A stretch of 64,000 nt of DNA from Lacrimispora xylanisolvens (lineage in GTDB: Bacteria > Bacillota > Clostridia > Lachnospirales > Lachnospiraceae): contig CP070896.1 in the NCBI GenBank assembly GCA_017084465.1, forward strand, positions 3,585,501-3,649,500. Reading direction: 5' to 3'. Below, piece by piece: positions 25,127-34,183 of the stretch. The translations under genes and the position numbers were made by a program. Numbering within the stretch: the first letter of the stretch is position 1; each line of letters starts with the position of its first letter. The notes beneath the pieces are model-generated. The model made no database searches. It was not told where the DNA came from and saw only the letters and a program-made list of their open reading frames with translations.

Positions 25127-26107
25127 TTGAAAGAAAAAAAGATTGGTTTTATCACGGCAGTTCACAGAGAACGTTATGAGGTAAGAGTAAATGGGGAGGA
25201 TCTGTATGCCAGGCTGAAGGCGGGAATATATTTTACGGATCATTGCGAGGAAGAATTCCCCACGGTTGGTGACAATGTGGAGTTAGAGTATAATCCTCTG
25301 GGTGACTGTCTGATTATTAAGACACTGGAACGAAAAACCGCATTTTTCAGGAAAGATCCTGATGTGGGAATGGGAGAGCAGATTGTAGCAGCTAATTTTG
25401 ATTATGTTTTTATTTTAATGTCTCTAAATTTTGATTTTAATTTAAAGCGGCTGGAGCGTTATCTGACCGTTTCGTGGCAAAGCGGGGGGCAGCCTGTTAT
25501 TGTCCTTACAAAAGCAGATATTGCAGAAGATACCCAGGAAAAACTGGAACTGGTAAATCAGATTGCGCTGGGTGTTGATGTCTGCGTGGTAAGTGCTGTG
25601 ACAGGGGAAGGCATGGAACAGTTAGAAAAATATCTGGTGCCTGAAAAGACCGCCGTATTCCTGGGCTCATCCGGGGTGGGAAAATCCACGTTCACCAATT
25701 ATCTGCTGGGAAAAGAGCTTATGGAAACTGGAGAAATCAGGGAAGATGACTCAAAAGGGCATCATACTACCACTCACCGCCAGCTGTTTGTAATGGATAA
25801 TGGAGCCAGGATTATTGATACACCGGGGATGCGGGAACTGGGAATGTGGATTGTGGATGACGGTATAGATTTCAGCTTTACTGATATCAATGATTTAATA
25901 ATACAGTGCAGATTTAGTAACTGCACCCATAACGGGGAACCGGGATGTGCAGTTGCCCAGGCATTGAAAGAGGGGACATTGACAGAGAAAAGGTGGAAGA
26001 ATTACTGGAAAATCCAAAGGGAATCCAAGTTTCAGGCGGCTAAGGAAAGCCGGAAGCAGGCTGTTGTAAAAAAGAAGAATAATAAAAAAAGCAGGGGAGA
26101 ATGGTAA
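25127..26107 (+). CDS. rsgA: RsgA-type ribosome-associated GTPase
   Basis: A circularly permuted GTPase that in bacteria checks 30S maturation. An N-terminal OB-fold (about 1-70) is followed by G4 VLTKAD, G1 GSSGVGKST, the switch segment KGHHTTTHRQ, G3 DTPGMRELG and the C-terminal zinc knuckle CRFSNCTHNGEPGC. The likely start is TTG at 25127, 7 bases after AGAGAGG, giving MKEKKIGFITAVHRERYEV (326 aa); the ATG at 25079 has no ribosome site. The attenuator-like leader and lack of the usual prkC/rpe neighbours suggest an additional, perhaps antibiotic-inducible RsgA (inference). The next gene starts with no gap. Confidence 0.9.
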   Translation: MKEKKIGFITAVHRERYEVRVNGEDLYARLKAGIYFTDHCEEEFPTVGDNVELEYNPLGDCLIIKTLERKTAFFRKDPDVGMGEQIVAANFDYVFILMSLNFDFNLKRLERYLTVSWQSGGQPVIVLTKADIAEDTQEKLELVNQIALGVDVCVVSAVTGEGMEQLEKYLVPEKTAVFLGSSGVGKSTFTNYLLGKELMETGEIREDDSKGHHTTTHRQLFVMDNGARIIDTPGMRELGMWIVDDGIDFSFTDINDLIIQCRFSNCTHNGEPGCAVAQALKEGTLTEKRWKNYWKIQRESKFQAAKESRKQAVVKKKNNKKSRGEW

Positions 26108-27097
26108 ATGAAAATTATCAGAGCAGAAGAAGTTCATGTGGAAGAAGCATTGAAGTTAGCAATAGGCGAATATGAAAATGAGTGCAGACAGATAAAGCAA
26201 TTGCCGGTAGTTGACGTAACGGAACAGTTACGGGGTATAATAACCGGTTTATTCCGTAAAAACTATGGAGTTGTTGCTATGTGTGAAGGGGAGATGACCG
26301 GGTACCTTGCATTTACAGGGCCCATAGATGGCTACTTTGGAACATGCAGGGGAGCTTATTCTCCACTGGGAGGAAATGCCTTTTCCGGTCATGACAGGGG
26401 CAGACTTTGCTCAAAGCTGATGGAAGCGGGAATGGAGCTATTATTAAAGGAGGGTGGAGTTACCAGCGTTGCCCTGAGCAGGTATGCAGATGATCCTTTT
26501 GTAGACCGGTCTCTGGTATTAAATGGTTTTGGTATCCGGTGCAGCGATGCTGTTATGGATTTGAATGAATTGGAGTTAAGGGATATTTTTCATAATGATT
26601 TTACTTTTACAGAGCTGATTGGAGATGATAAGAGACGCATTCTTGATTTAAGATATGGATTAGTAAAGCATATGTCTGATTCACCCATTTTTTTCCCTAC
26701 CGATATCCGGCAATATATGATGCATTTTCCAAAAGAACAAACTCGTATATTTGCAGCCATGAAAGAGGAGGCGGTAATCGGATACATGTCGATACAAGAC
26801 GAAGGGGAAACATTTATCAGCGAAACGGAATCCATGAAAAATATTTGCGGTGCATTTGTAAAAGAAGAATATCGGGGAACCCATGTGGCGGATGATTTAC
26901 TGTCTTATGTCTGCAATGTATGCAAAAAGGACGGGATCTGTTATCTGGGGGTGGATTGTGAAACATTGAATCCAAATGCGCTCCGCTTCTGGGGGAAGCA
27001 TTTTAAAAATTACACTTACAGCTATCATCGCAGAATTGATGAACGTGTCATTGGTTATGAATCTTATTTGAGAAAAGAGTGGATATCTAACCTGTAA
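26108..27097 (+). CDS. GNAT acetyltransferase, two-domain
   Basis: A 329-aa protein with two GNAT-like halves. The first (about 1-150) has MTGYLAFTGPIDGYFGT and DRGRLCSKLMEAGMELLLKEG; the second (about 180-320) has VIGYMSIQDEGETFISE, CGAFVKEEYRGTHVADDLLSY and NPNALRFWGKHFKNYTYSY. The second half holds the better acetyl-CoA loop. The ATG follows the rsgA stop directly (TAAATG), so the two are coupled. The substrate is unknown. Confidence 0.82.
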   Translation: MKIIRAEEVHVEEALKLAIGEYENECRQIKQLPVVDVTEQLRGIITGLFRKNYGVVAMCEGEMTGYLAFTGPIDGYFGTCRGAYSPLGGNAFSGHDRGRLCSKLMEAGMELLLKEGGVTSVALSRYADDPFVDRSLVLNGFGIRCSDAVMDLNELELRDIFHNDFTFTELIGDDKRRILDLRYGLVKHMSDSPIFFPTDIRQYMMHFPKEQTRIFAAMKEEAVIGYMSIQDEGETFISETESMKNICGAFVKEEYRGTHVADDLLSYVCNVCKKDGICYLGVDCETLNPNALRFWGKHFKNYTYSYHRRIDERVIGYESYLRKEWISNL

Positions 27098-27142
27098 AAT
27101 AGTACAATAGTGGATAAAGTTAACATAGGGGGGAGTTTACTA

Positions 27143-28000
27143 ATGATTTATCTGTCACAATTCTCATTTCCTGATATAGAAGAAGAATACAGCTTCACTA
27201 TGGGAGAGAGACGAACTTGTTATGATACCTTTTATCCATTTCAGATTCTGTCGAAAAATCAGCTGACCAGGCTGGATTTTGAGCCGGTTACAATTTTATA
27301 TGGTGGTAATGGGTCGGGTAAGACAACAGCTTTAAATGTAATTGCAGAGAAGCTTTGCCTTACCCGGGAAGCCCTTTACAACCGGTCTAATTTTTTTAAG
27401 GACTATACGGATCTTTGTTCTTATGAGGTGGAGGAGCAGATCACTAGAGACAGCCTGATTATTACCAGCGACGATGTCTTTGACTTTATGCTTAATATAA
27501 GGTCTTTAAATGAGGGGATCCATCAAAAAAGGGAAAAGCTGTTTGATGAATATCTGGACTCAAAGTACTCCAGTTTTCAGATGAAATCACTGGATGATTA
27601 TGAGAAGCTTAAGAAGGTTAATATGTCCCGGAGTAATACCCAGTCCCGTTTTATCAGAAAGAACCTGATGGGAAATGTTAGGGAACATTCCAATGGGGAA
27701 AGTGCTTATCTGTATTTTTGTGAAAAGATTAAGGAAAATGGTCTGTATTTACTGGACGAGCCTGAAAACAGTTTGTCTCCGGAACGGCAGCAGGAACTGC
27801 TGAAATTTTTAGAAGATTCAGCGCGCTTTTTTCATTGCCAGTTTATTATTGCGACTCATTCTCCATTTCTTCTATCCATGAGAGGTGCAAAGATTTACGA
27901 TATGGATGAGAATCCGGTTGATATTAAAAAATGGACGGAGCTGTCTAATGTACAGGCTTATTATCAATTTTTTAAAAAATATGAAAAAGAGTTTTTATAG
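27143..28000 (+). CDS. AAA-type ATPase, small RecF/SMC-like
   Basis: A 285-aa ATPase. Walker A is TILYGGNGSGKTTALNVI (about residue 48), the signature-like region is MGNVREHSNGESAYLYF, Walker B is GLYLLDEPENSLSPERQ, and the sensor His is in FIIATHSPFLLSM. There is no long coiled coil or TOPRIM domain. The start at 27143 follows GGGGGGAG; the upstream ATG at 27110 lacks a site. Such single-domain ATPases are common in Firmicutes and their role is unclear. It is followed 11 bases later by a GNAT gene. Confidence 0.85.
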   Translation: MIYLSQFSFPDIEEEYSFTMGERRTCYDTFYPFQILSKNQLTRLDFEPVTILYGGNGSGKTTALNVIAEKLCLTREALYNRSNFFKDYTDLCSYEVEEQITRDSLIITSDDVFDFMLNIRSLNEGIHQKREKLFDEYLDSKYSSFQMKSLDDYEKLKKVNMSRSNTQSRFIRKNLMGNVREHSNGESAYLYFCEKIKENGLYLLDEPENSLSPERQQELLKFLEDSARFFHCQFIIATHSPFLLSMRGAKIYDMDENPVDIKKWTELSNVQAYYQFFKKYEKEFL

Positions 28001-28011
28001 GAGAGATAACT

Positions 28012-28467
28012 ATGAATTTAACATATAGAAGAGCAGAAAAGAAAGATGCTGATTTATTAGTTCAGATTTATAATGAAGCATTTTACGACGATTACGTCAG
28101 ATATGGGGAATGCCCCGCTTATGGAAGATCCAGAGAAAATATGGAGAATTCCCTGGAAAAGTACCCGAAAGAAATTATTTACTGTGATGGTAAGGCGGTA
28201 GGCGTCATAGCTGTAGAAGATTTGGGAAACGAAGAATATTATCTTGGCTGTCTTTGTGTGATTCCGCAATATCAGGGGAAGGGAATCGGCTCGCGGGCAC
28301 TTGAATTTATGTTGGATCATTATTCGGGCTGGAAGAAGATTACTTTAATCACGCCGGCGGATAAAGAAGAAAATGTTAATTTCTATACAAAAAAATTTGC
28401 ATTTATAATTGACGGGACTCAGATGGATGGGAATGTCCAGCTGGCTCACTTTGTAATGGAACGGTAA
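28012..28467 (+). CDS. GNAT acetyltransferase
   Basis: A 151-aa single-domain GNAT. MNLTYRRAEKKDADLLVQIYNEAF is a typical N-terminus, LGCLCVIPQYQGKGIGSRALEFML is the acetyl-CoA-binding motif A (Q-x-x-G-x-G/A), and NVNFYTKKFAF is motif B. The ATG has AGGAGAG upstream. It lies in a run ending with a YciI-like gene. The substrate is unknown. Confidence 0.88.
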   Translation: MNLTYRRAEKKDADLLVQIYNEAFYDDYVRYGECPAYGRSRENMENSLEKYPKEIIYCDGKAVGVIAVEDLGNEEYYLGCLCVIPQYQGKGIGSRALEFMLDHYSGWKKITLITPADKEENVNFYTKKFAFIIDGTQMDGNVQLAHFVMER

Positions 28468-28487
28468 ATGAAAGGAGAGATAGGACC

Positions 28488-28760
28488 ATGTATGTTTATT
28501 TCATGAAGAATCAAAAGCCTTTAAATGAAGAATTAATTAAGGAACACGTAGAGCATCTAAAAAATCTGAAAAGCCAGGGGAAACTGGTACTTTGCGGACC
28601 GTTTAGCGACTATCCGGGTGGGATGGTTGTATACTTAGCTGATAATCTGGAAGAAGCCACAAGCATTGCAAAGGCAGATCCTTTTATTTCATCGGGATGT
28701 AAAACATTTGAGATCAGGACATTGGAATTGGCTAATGAAGAAAATAATTATCTGTTATAA
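28488..28760 (+). CDS. YciI-like (YCII domain) protein
   Basis: A 90-aa ferredoxin-like-fold protein of the YCII family: HVEHLKNLKSQGKLVLCGPF and GGMVVYLADNLEEATSIAKADPFISSG are the family's two conserved blocks, with the His and Asp usually proposed as active-site residues. Function is not established for most members. AAAGGAGAG precedes the ATG. Confidence 0.87.
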   Translation: MYVYFMKNQKPLNEELIKEHVEHLKNLKSQGKLVLCGPFSDYPGGMVVYLADNLEEATSIAKADPFISSGCKTFEIRTLELANEENNYLL

Positions 28761-28784
28761 GTTTAATTAAAGATGATAATAGAA

Positions 28785-28811
28785 GGGCAGACAGCGTTTA
28801 AACTGTCTGCC
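28785..28811. terminator. Bidirectional hairpin between converging genes
   Basis: GGCAGACAG and CTGTCTGCC form a 9-bp perfect stem between the plus-strand YciI gene and the minus-strand sigma factor. T-rich flanks are weak on both sides. Confidence 0.65.
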
Positions 28812-28825
28812 TTATCTTGTCAGGT

Positions 28826-29714
28826 CTATATAAAATCAACCAGGAATTTTCTGCGGTTCGGGAGACGAAGGGTGCGTAAGGCCCGGGCCTCAATCTGCCT
28901 GATTCGCTCTCTTGTAACACCAATATGATCTCCTACCTCTTCCAGAGTATGGGGCATATGTCCGTTGAGACCAAATCTCATATTTACCACGATCTGCTCT
29001 CTTGGTTTTAGAGATTGTAATTGCTTATTGATTTCTTCTCTTAACATAATATCAGATACGCTTTCTTCCCGGAGATACTACGGTTTTGTCCTCAATAAAA
29101 TCACCTAAAAAACTTGCGCTATCATCGCCAATGGGGGTATCCAGTGATACAATTGATGCAGAATCCATCATAATCCGCTCTATTTTATCAACCGAAAGTC
29201 CTGTGATATCGGATAGATCCTTGGTTGTAAAGGATTCCTGTTCCTGGTCAAGCCGGCGCAGGAGCTGATTGATCATATTAACATCTTCTTTGTAATGCAC
29301 AGGCAGTCGTATGGTTCTGTCCTGTTCTGCGATTCCCCGGGTGACAGCCTGACGAATCCACCATGTGGCATAGGTGGAAAAACGGTATCCAAGTTTATAA
29401 TCATAACGTTCCACAGCTTTCATAAGGCCGATATTGCCCTCCTGAATGAGGTCAAGCAGGGTTAGGGATTGAACATATGCTTCATGCTTTTTTGCAATAC
29501 TGACTACAAGCCTTAGATTCGAACAAATAAGAGTTTCTTTCGCCTTCTGATCGCCCTGTGCGCAGAGTCTGGCAAGATTATATTCTTCTTCCCTGGTCAG
29601 TAACGGCGCTTCCCCAGCCTGTAATAAATACAATTTAATGGAATCGTCTATATTTGAATCAAGTTGTTTTTCTAAAACTGCTGCATCCACATTCTGCTGT
29701 TCTGTTTCCGACAT
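28826..29714 (-). CDS. RpoD-related sigma-70 factor without region 1.1 (frameshifted as given)
   Basis: About 295 aa when healed. Region 1.2 is [21 protein letters not shown], region 2 is [15 protein letters not shown] to [21 protein letters not shown], region 3 is [18 protein letters not shown], and region 4.2 is [26 protein letters not shown]. It is too short for the housekeeping SigA, so it is probably a group 2 sigma. The frame stops at 29052; taking one G from the G3 run (29068-29070, CCC on the plus strand) gives [21 protein letters not shown] and joins both parts. ATG at 29714 has GGGAGG upstream. It lies 16 bases after the mgtC stop, in one minus-strand unit. Confidence 0.87.
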
Positions 29715-29730
29715 CTGATCCTCCCTGTAT

Positions 29731-30424
29731 CTATGAAATCTCCCGTACGTATTCAATTCCCTCTAATGTATATATTTTTTCCATTACATCAGAATGATTG
29801 AACTTTTGGGAAGTGCCAACTGTAAAAATAAGTGTTCCGAATTCTTCCTCTAACGTTTTTACTTTTCCCCGCTGCATATCATACAGAACAAAGTGGTTTT
29901 CACATGCAAAATCGGATAGTTTCCGCAGAGAAAATTGAGAATTATGTTCCAGATAAACCTCCATGCTTTTTGCGTGCTGCTTGATATAGATATCTACTTT
30001 TTTTAATACAATCAATGCGAAGACCGAAAAGAACATACCGATAACAGCGCCGGAGTAAAAGCCCGTTCCAATGGCAATTCCAAGTCCGGCCGCCAGCCAC
30101 AGTCCGGCAGCAGTGGTAAGACCCCGGATTTCATCATTTCTGGTAACAATGATGGTACCGGCACCCAGGAAGCCGATTCCGCTCACGACCTGTGCGGCTA
30201 ACCGGGTCGGGTCGGTTCCAGGATTAGTAACTGCGATATATTGATTGGTAAGCATGACCATGGTTGAGCCGATACACACCAGTACATAAGTCATAAAACC
30301 GGCGGGACGATTACGCAGCCCCCCGTTCTGTTCCCAATATACCACCGACGATCAGCGACATTCCCAGTCTCACTATGATGGAGAAAATATTTATTTCCTG
30401 CAGATAAGAGGAACACTGATTCAT
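29731..30424 (-). CDS. MgtC/SapB-family membrane protein (frameshifted as given)
   Basis: About 230 aa when healed. The N-terminal MgtC domain has four to five membrane segments and the motifs [42 protein letters not shown] and [20 protein letters not shown]; the C-terminal ACT-like part starts near residue 150. The first 36 codons ([15 protein letters not shown]...) are in another frame; removing one G from G6 (30319-30324, C6 on the plus strand) joins them as GTERGLRNRP. The start follows AAGAGGTGTTAAAGGTG. Related proteins are tied to Mg2+ stress and acid tolerance. It probably forms an operon with the downstream sigma factor. Confidence 0.86.
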
Positions 30425-30463
30425 ATATGGCACCTTTAACACCTCTTTTTTTAAATAAAACAC

Positions 30464-30505
30464 AGAGCCTCTCATGTCTTATTGCAAATTGACAATCAAG
30501 GCTCT
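30464..30505 (-). terminator. Weak hairpin between the L25 gene and mgtC
   Basis: AGAGCCT and AGGCTCT pair over 7 bases around a long loop, followed on the minus strand by GTGTTTTATTT. It could be a terminator for the L25 gene or part of an mgtC leader; evidence is thin. Confidence 0.35.
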
Positions 30506-30535
30506 TAATAGAAGCACCCTTATTCTAAGTATCCC

Positions 30536-31111
30536 TTATTGGGCTGCCTGCTCTGCATCCCTTGCAGCAGCAAATTTCTTATCAGAAATTCTAATAATAA
30601 TGCTGTCTTTCTCTACCTGAAGCTCAATGCGGTCACTTAAGAATTCAGGAATATCGGCCACTGTTATGATCGTACCAATTGGCTTGCCCTCTAAGTCTAC
30701 AGTAACGGTATCAATCATATCTTCTGGTAAAGAAGCATATGGGATTTCCATCAGCATCTTATCTAAGACTCCGGTAACAAATTCGGCATTTTCTAATATG
30801 ACGTGCGCCACGCTGTTTACTTTTGTCTTTGGATCAAGAGCCTGGAAGTTAATGTGCTCTATTTTACTATCTGTAAAGCATCTGCTGCTGTCTTTGATCT
30901 GTGTTACGATTGTCTGATCTTCTAATTTAAGCTGAATTTTACTTCCAAGTCTCTGCTTACGAAGCAGCTTTTCTGCAGTTTTTTCCTCCATTTGGATTGA
31001 GATGGAGTTGGGAAGACTGCCACCAAAGATGCAGCAAGGCACAATGCCTTTTCTCCGCAATTGTTTTGCTTTTAATTGTTCATTACGTTTTTCCACTGTA
31101 ATAGTATTCAT
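30536..31111 (-). CDS. Ribosomal protein L25 / general stress protein Ctc
   Basis: A 191-aa member of the long bL25 (TL5/Ctc) family, which binds 5S rRNA. The N-terminal L25 domain (MNTITVEKRNEQLKAKQLRRKGIVPCCIFGG) is followed by the Ctc beta domain (GKPIGTIITVADIPEFL). The C-terminus is short. In Bacillus Ctc is stress-induced. GAGGATC precedes the ATG. Upstream is a promoter and a strong terminator hairpin inside the leader. Confidence 0.88.
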   Translation of the reverse strand: MNTITVEKRNEQLKAKQLRRKGIVPCCIFGGSLPNSISIQMEEKTAEKLLRKQRLGSKIQLKLEDQTIVTQIKDSSRCFTDSKIEHINFQALDPKTKVNSVAHVILENAEFVTGVLDKMLMEIPYASLPEDMIDTVTVDLEGKPIGTIITVADIPEFLSDRIELQVEKDSIIIRISDKKFAAARDAEQAAQ

Positions 31112-31160
31112 TGTGATCCTCCTCGTAAAATTTTTTGGATATATTGGCCGTTATTGAAAA

Positions 31161-31212
31161 AGAAGGGCTTTTAATGGTTTCAAAATTCTATGAAACCAGC
31201 AAAAGCCCTTCT
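31161..31212 (-). terminator. Terminator hairpin inside the L25 leader
   Basis: On the minus strand the arms AGAAGGGCTTTTGCTGGTTTC and its near-complement (31161-31181) pair over about 21 bases with a 10-base loop and are followed by T5. The element lies between the promoter at 31247-31275 and the L25 start at 31111, so L25 transcripts must read through it. Confidence 0.75.
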
Positions 31213-31246
31213 CTGATAGACGGTTCTTTTATATCCAATTGACATA

Positions 31247-31275
31247 AGTATACCATAGGAGGCAAAAAAAAGCAA
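31247..31275 (-). promoter_or_regulatory. Promoter of the L25 gene
   Basis: Minus strand TTGCTT (31275-31270), a 17-base spacer and TATACT (31252-31247). Transcription would start near 31240 and run into the leader hairpin. Confidence 0.6.
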
Positions 31276-31349
31276 ATCCATTAATTGTAATTTGAACCGT
31301 TTGTGAGAAAATATTTTCTGATTATATAAAAAAAACAGTTATTTTCCCG

Positions 31350-31377
31350 TTGACACCGGAAAAAATCGTGCTAAAAT
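31350..31377 (+). promoter_or_regulatory. Promoter of the valS T-box transcript
   Basis: TTGACA (31350-31355), a 16-base spacer and TAAAAT (31372-31377). It is divergent from the L25 promoter, 75 bases away. Confidence 0.72.
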
Positions 31378-31389
31378 TAGGATAACAAA

Positions 31390-31690
31390 CACAGACAAAA
31401 GCGTTGACGAGGAGGAGTACATGCGATTCCGGATGAACAGAGAGAAGATGGCTGGTGAAAATCTTCGTGATGGAAGCATGGAAGTAGCCTTTGAGCTTTG
31501 GATTGAACAGATTTTATCTCAGTAGACTCCAACGGAGATTCCCACCGTTATCAGGGGAAGCAATATCAGAAGAAGTTTTTGTTCTTCCCGTATTGTATTG
31601 AGAGCAGAAAATTATTTCTGAATTTAGGTGGTACCGCGGACACGTTAATTCGCCCTAAGCATAGCTTGGGGTGAATTTTTTTGTCTGTTT
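31390..31690 (+). promoter_or_regulatory. T-box leader, valine-specific
   Basis: tRNA-sensing attenuator before valS. The T-box core AGGTGGTACCGCGG is at 31626-31639. The specifier codon is GTA at 31484-31486 in GGAAGTAGCCTTTGAGCT, aligned with the metG leader (ATG followed by GCC). The terminator arms AATTCGCCCTAAGC and GCTTGGGGTGAATT with an ATA loop are followed by T5 (31647-31682). Confidence 0.95.
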
Positions 31691-31719
31691 TGTAGTAAAT
31701 ATTACAGGAGGTATCCATC

Positions 31720-34092
31720 ATGGATAAAAAGTATGATTTTCAAAAATCAGAGAAACAGTTAACAAATTTCTGGGAAGAAAACCAAATTTACAAGTATGGA
31801 CAGGGAAAGGAACGGCCGGTTTATTCTATTGACACGCCGCCTCCCACTGTTAGCGGAACGCTTCATATTGGTCATGTATTTTCCTATACACAGGCTGAAA
31901 TAATAGCCAGGTTTAAACGCATGCAGGGGTATGATGTATTCTATCCCCTGGGATTTGATGACAACGGTCTTCCAACGGAGCGGCTGGTGGAACGGGATAA
32001 GAAGATTCGGGCGGGACAGGTGCCAAGGAGCCAGTTTCGGAATATTTGTGTGGAAACGATTGAAAAATATGAAACTGATTTTAGGGGTCTGTTTCAAAAA
32101 CTGGGATTCAGTGTAGACTGGGATTTAAGCTATCAGACGGTATCTTCGCTGTCTCAGAAAATATCCCAGAGATCATTTCTTAATCTGGTAAAGATGAAAA
32201 GGCTTACAGGAAAGAGTCGCCTGTTTTGTGGTGCACCCAGTGCCAGACGTCCATCGCACAGGCAGAGCTTGATACTCTGGAATTGGAATCCAGCTTTCAC
32301 TATCTGAATTTTAAAACTTCTCTGGGAGATTTACTGATCGCAACCACCAGACCGGAACTGCTGTATGGCTGCGTATGCGTTTTTGTTCATCCCCAGGATG
32401 AGAGATATCACAAATTTATCGGGAAAATGGCCAGAGTTCCCCTGTATGATTTTGAAATACCCATTATGGCAGATGAAATGGTTTCCATGGAAAAAGGAAC
32501 GGGCGCTGTTATGTGTGCAACCTTTGGTGATTCTACAGATGTTTCCTGGTACCAGACCCATCATCTTCCTTATAAAAAAATAATTCTGCCGGACGGAACC
32601 ATAAGCGGGGAAGTTCCTTATATCGGAGGAATGGAAGTCAACCTGGCCAGGCGGACCTTGGTGGAAGAATTAAAAAGCAGGGATTTGCTTGTAGGGCAGG
32701 AAGCAGTTTCTCACAGTGTTGCTGTTCATGAGCGGTGCGGCCAGGCGGTGGAAATCATTCCTTCCAACCAGTGGTATATCGATGTATTGACGGAAAAGGA
32801 CAGGTTTTTAAAGGCAGCAGATGAGATCAGCTGGCATCCGGCTCATATGAAAAAGCGATATCAGATATGGGTGGAGAATTTAAAATGGGATTGGTGTATT
32901 TCCAGACAGAGATATTTCGGAGTTCCATTTCCGGTCTGGTATTGTAAGGAGTGCAAAGAACCTGTTTTTTGCGGAAGAAGACCAGCTTCCTGTAAATCCA
33001 CTGGAAGAAATGCCAGGAAAGGCATGCAGTTGCGGTTGTACACAGTTTCTCCCGGAGGAAGCTGTTTTTGATACCTGGGCAACGTCTTCCGTAACCCCTT
33101 TCATCAATGCCGGATATGGTGAGGATTATGACCGAAGCAAAGAGATTCTGCCCATGGGAATGAGAAATCAGGCTCATGAAATCATTCGTACCTGGGCGTT
33201 TTATACCATTGTAAAAAGTCTCTACCATACTGGTGAAATCCCATGGAAGGACATTATGATCAGCGGGTTTGTACTGGCAAAACCCGGGGAGAAGATTAGC
33301 AAATCAAAAAACAATGCATCTAATTCGCCCCTGACACTTATTGAAACCTATTCGGCGGATGCAATCCGGTATTGGGCAGCCAGCAATAAACTGGGTACAG
33401 ATACATTTTTCAGCGAAGATGAAATGAAGGGTTCCAGGAGATTTTTGACGAAGCTTTATAATGCGGCGAAGTTCGTAGTTTTGCAGTTGAATGATTTTGA
33501 ACAAAAGGAAGGATTTGATCCTGAAACCCTGCTGCCTATTGACCGGTGGATGCTGGAACGGGTAAATGAAACCACCGGTGTTGTAAAAAAACTTTTAGAC
33601 GAGTTTGAAATCGGTCAGGCAAGGCATGAAATTGATGATCTGTTCTGGCGGGATTTCTGTGATTACTATATTGAAATTGTAAAGGAACGTCTTTATCAGC
33701 CGGAAAAGCATGGCGTAAAAGAACGATATTCGGGACAATATGGGCTGTATTACAGTCTGCTTGGTATATTAAAGCTCTATGCAGTTTATACCCCGTTCAT
33801 AACAGAGTATATTTATCAGGACTTTTACCGGAGTCATGAAGGAATGTTGTCCATTCACCAGACTCTTTGGGAATGGAAAGAAGCCAATAAGACTTATCTG
33901 GAATTTGGGGAACAGGTGAAGGAGCTGATCGGAACGGTTCGGAAGGAAAAGACGGAAAAGCAGCTGTCCATGAAAGATGAAATTCCTGAACTGATTATTA
34001 CCAGTCCCAAAAGATACCGGGAATTTTTTAAAGCAACAAAGCTGGATATACAGGCTTGTACCGGTGCGAAGAAGGTTATGATAAGGAGCTGA
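31720..34092 (+). CDS. valS: Valyl-tRNA synthetase (two frameshifts as given)
   Basis: Class I synthetase, about 790 aa when healed. The HIGH-type motif is PPTVSGTLHIGHVFSYTQ; the editing domain includes LLIATTRPELLYGCVCVFVHP; the second motif is GEKISKSKNNASNS; the anticodon-binding domain includes RFLTKLYNAAKFV. It ends without the long C-terminal coiled coil of many ValRS (about 880 aa). Two breaks: one A is missing at A3 32190-32192 (healed NLVKDEKAYRKESPVLW), and one T is extra in T6 32965-32970 (healed EPVFAEEDQLPVNPLEE). ACAGGAGGTATCC precedes the ATG. Controlled by the T-box. It may be an additional, shorter ValRS. Confidence 0.93.
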
Positions 34093-34183
34093 ATGATTCA
34101 GAAAAAAGATTGAGGTTGCGTGAATCCCCCATCCGCGATACTCTTATGGCAAGGGGATTGAAACGTTGATAGGAGAGGCTAAT

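Noticed and set aside
29086..29268. 60-codon plus-strand frame inside the sigma factor gene
   Set aside because: It is a shadow of the minus-strand coding sequence, without a ribosome site or family resemblance.
30427..30540. Possible Mg2+ riboswitch before mgtC
   Set aside because: The space is about 110 bases and shows only a short 7-bp hairpin; the long conserved M-box pattern is absent.
34153..34164. GGGGATTGAAAC, resembling the end of a type I CRISPR repeat
   Set aside because: It occurs once only, with no repeat-spacer pattern around it and no cas genes in the window.
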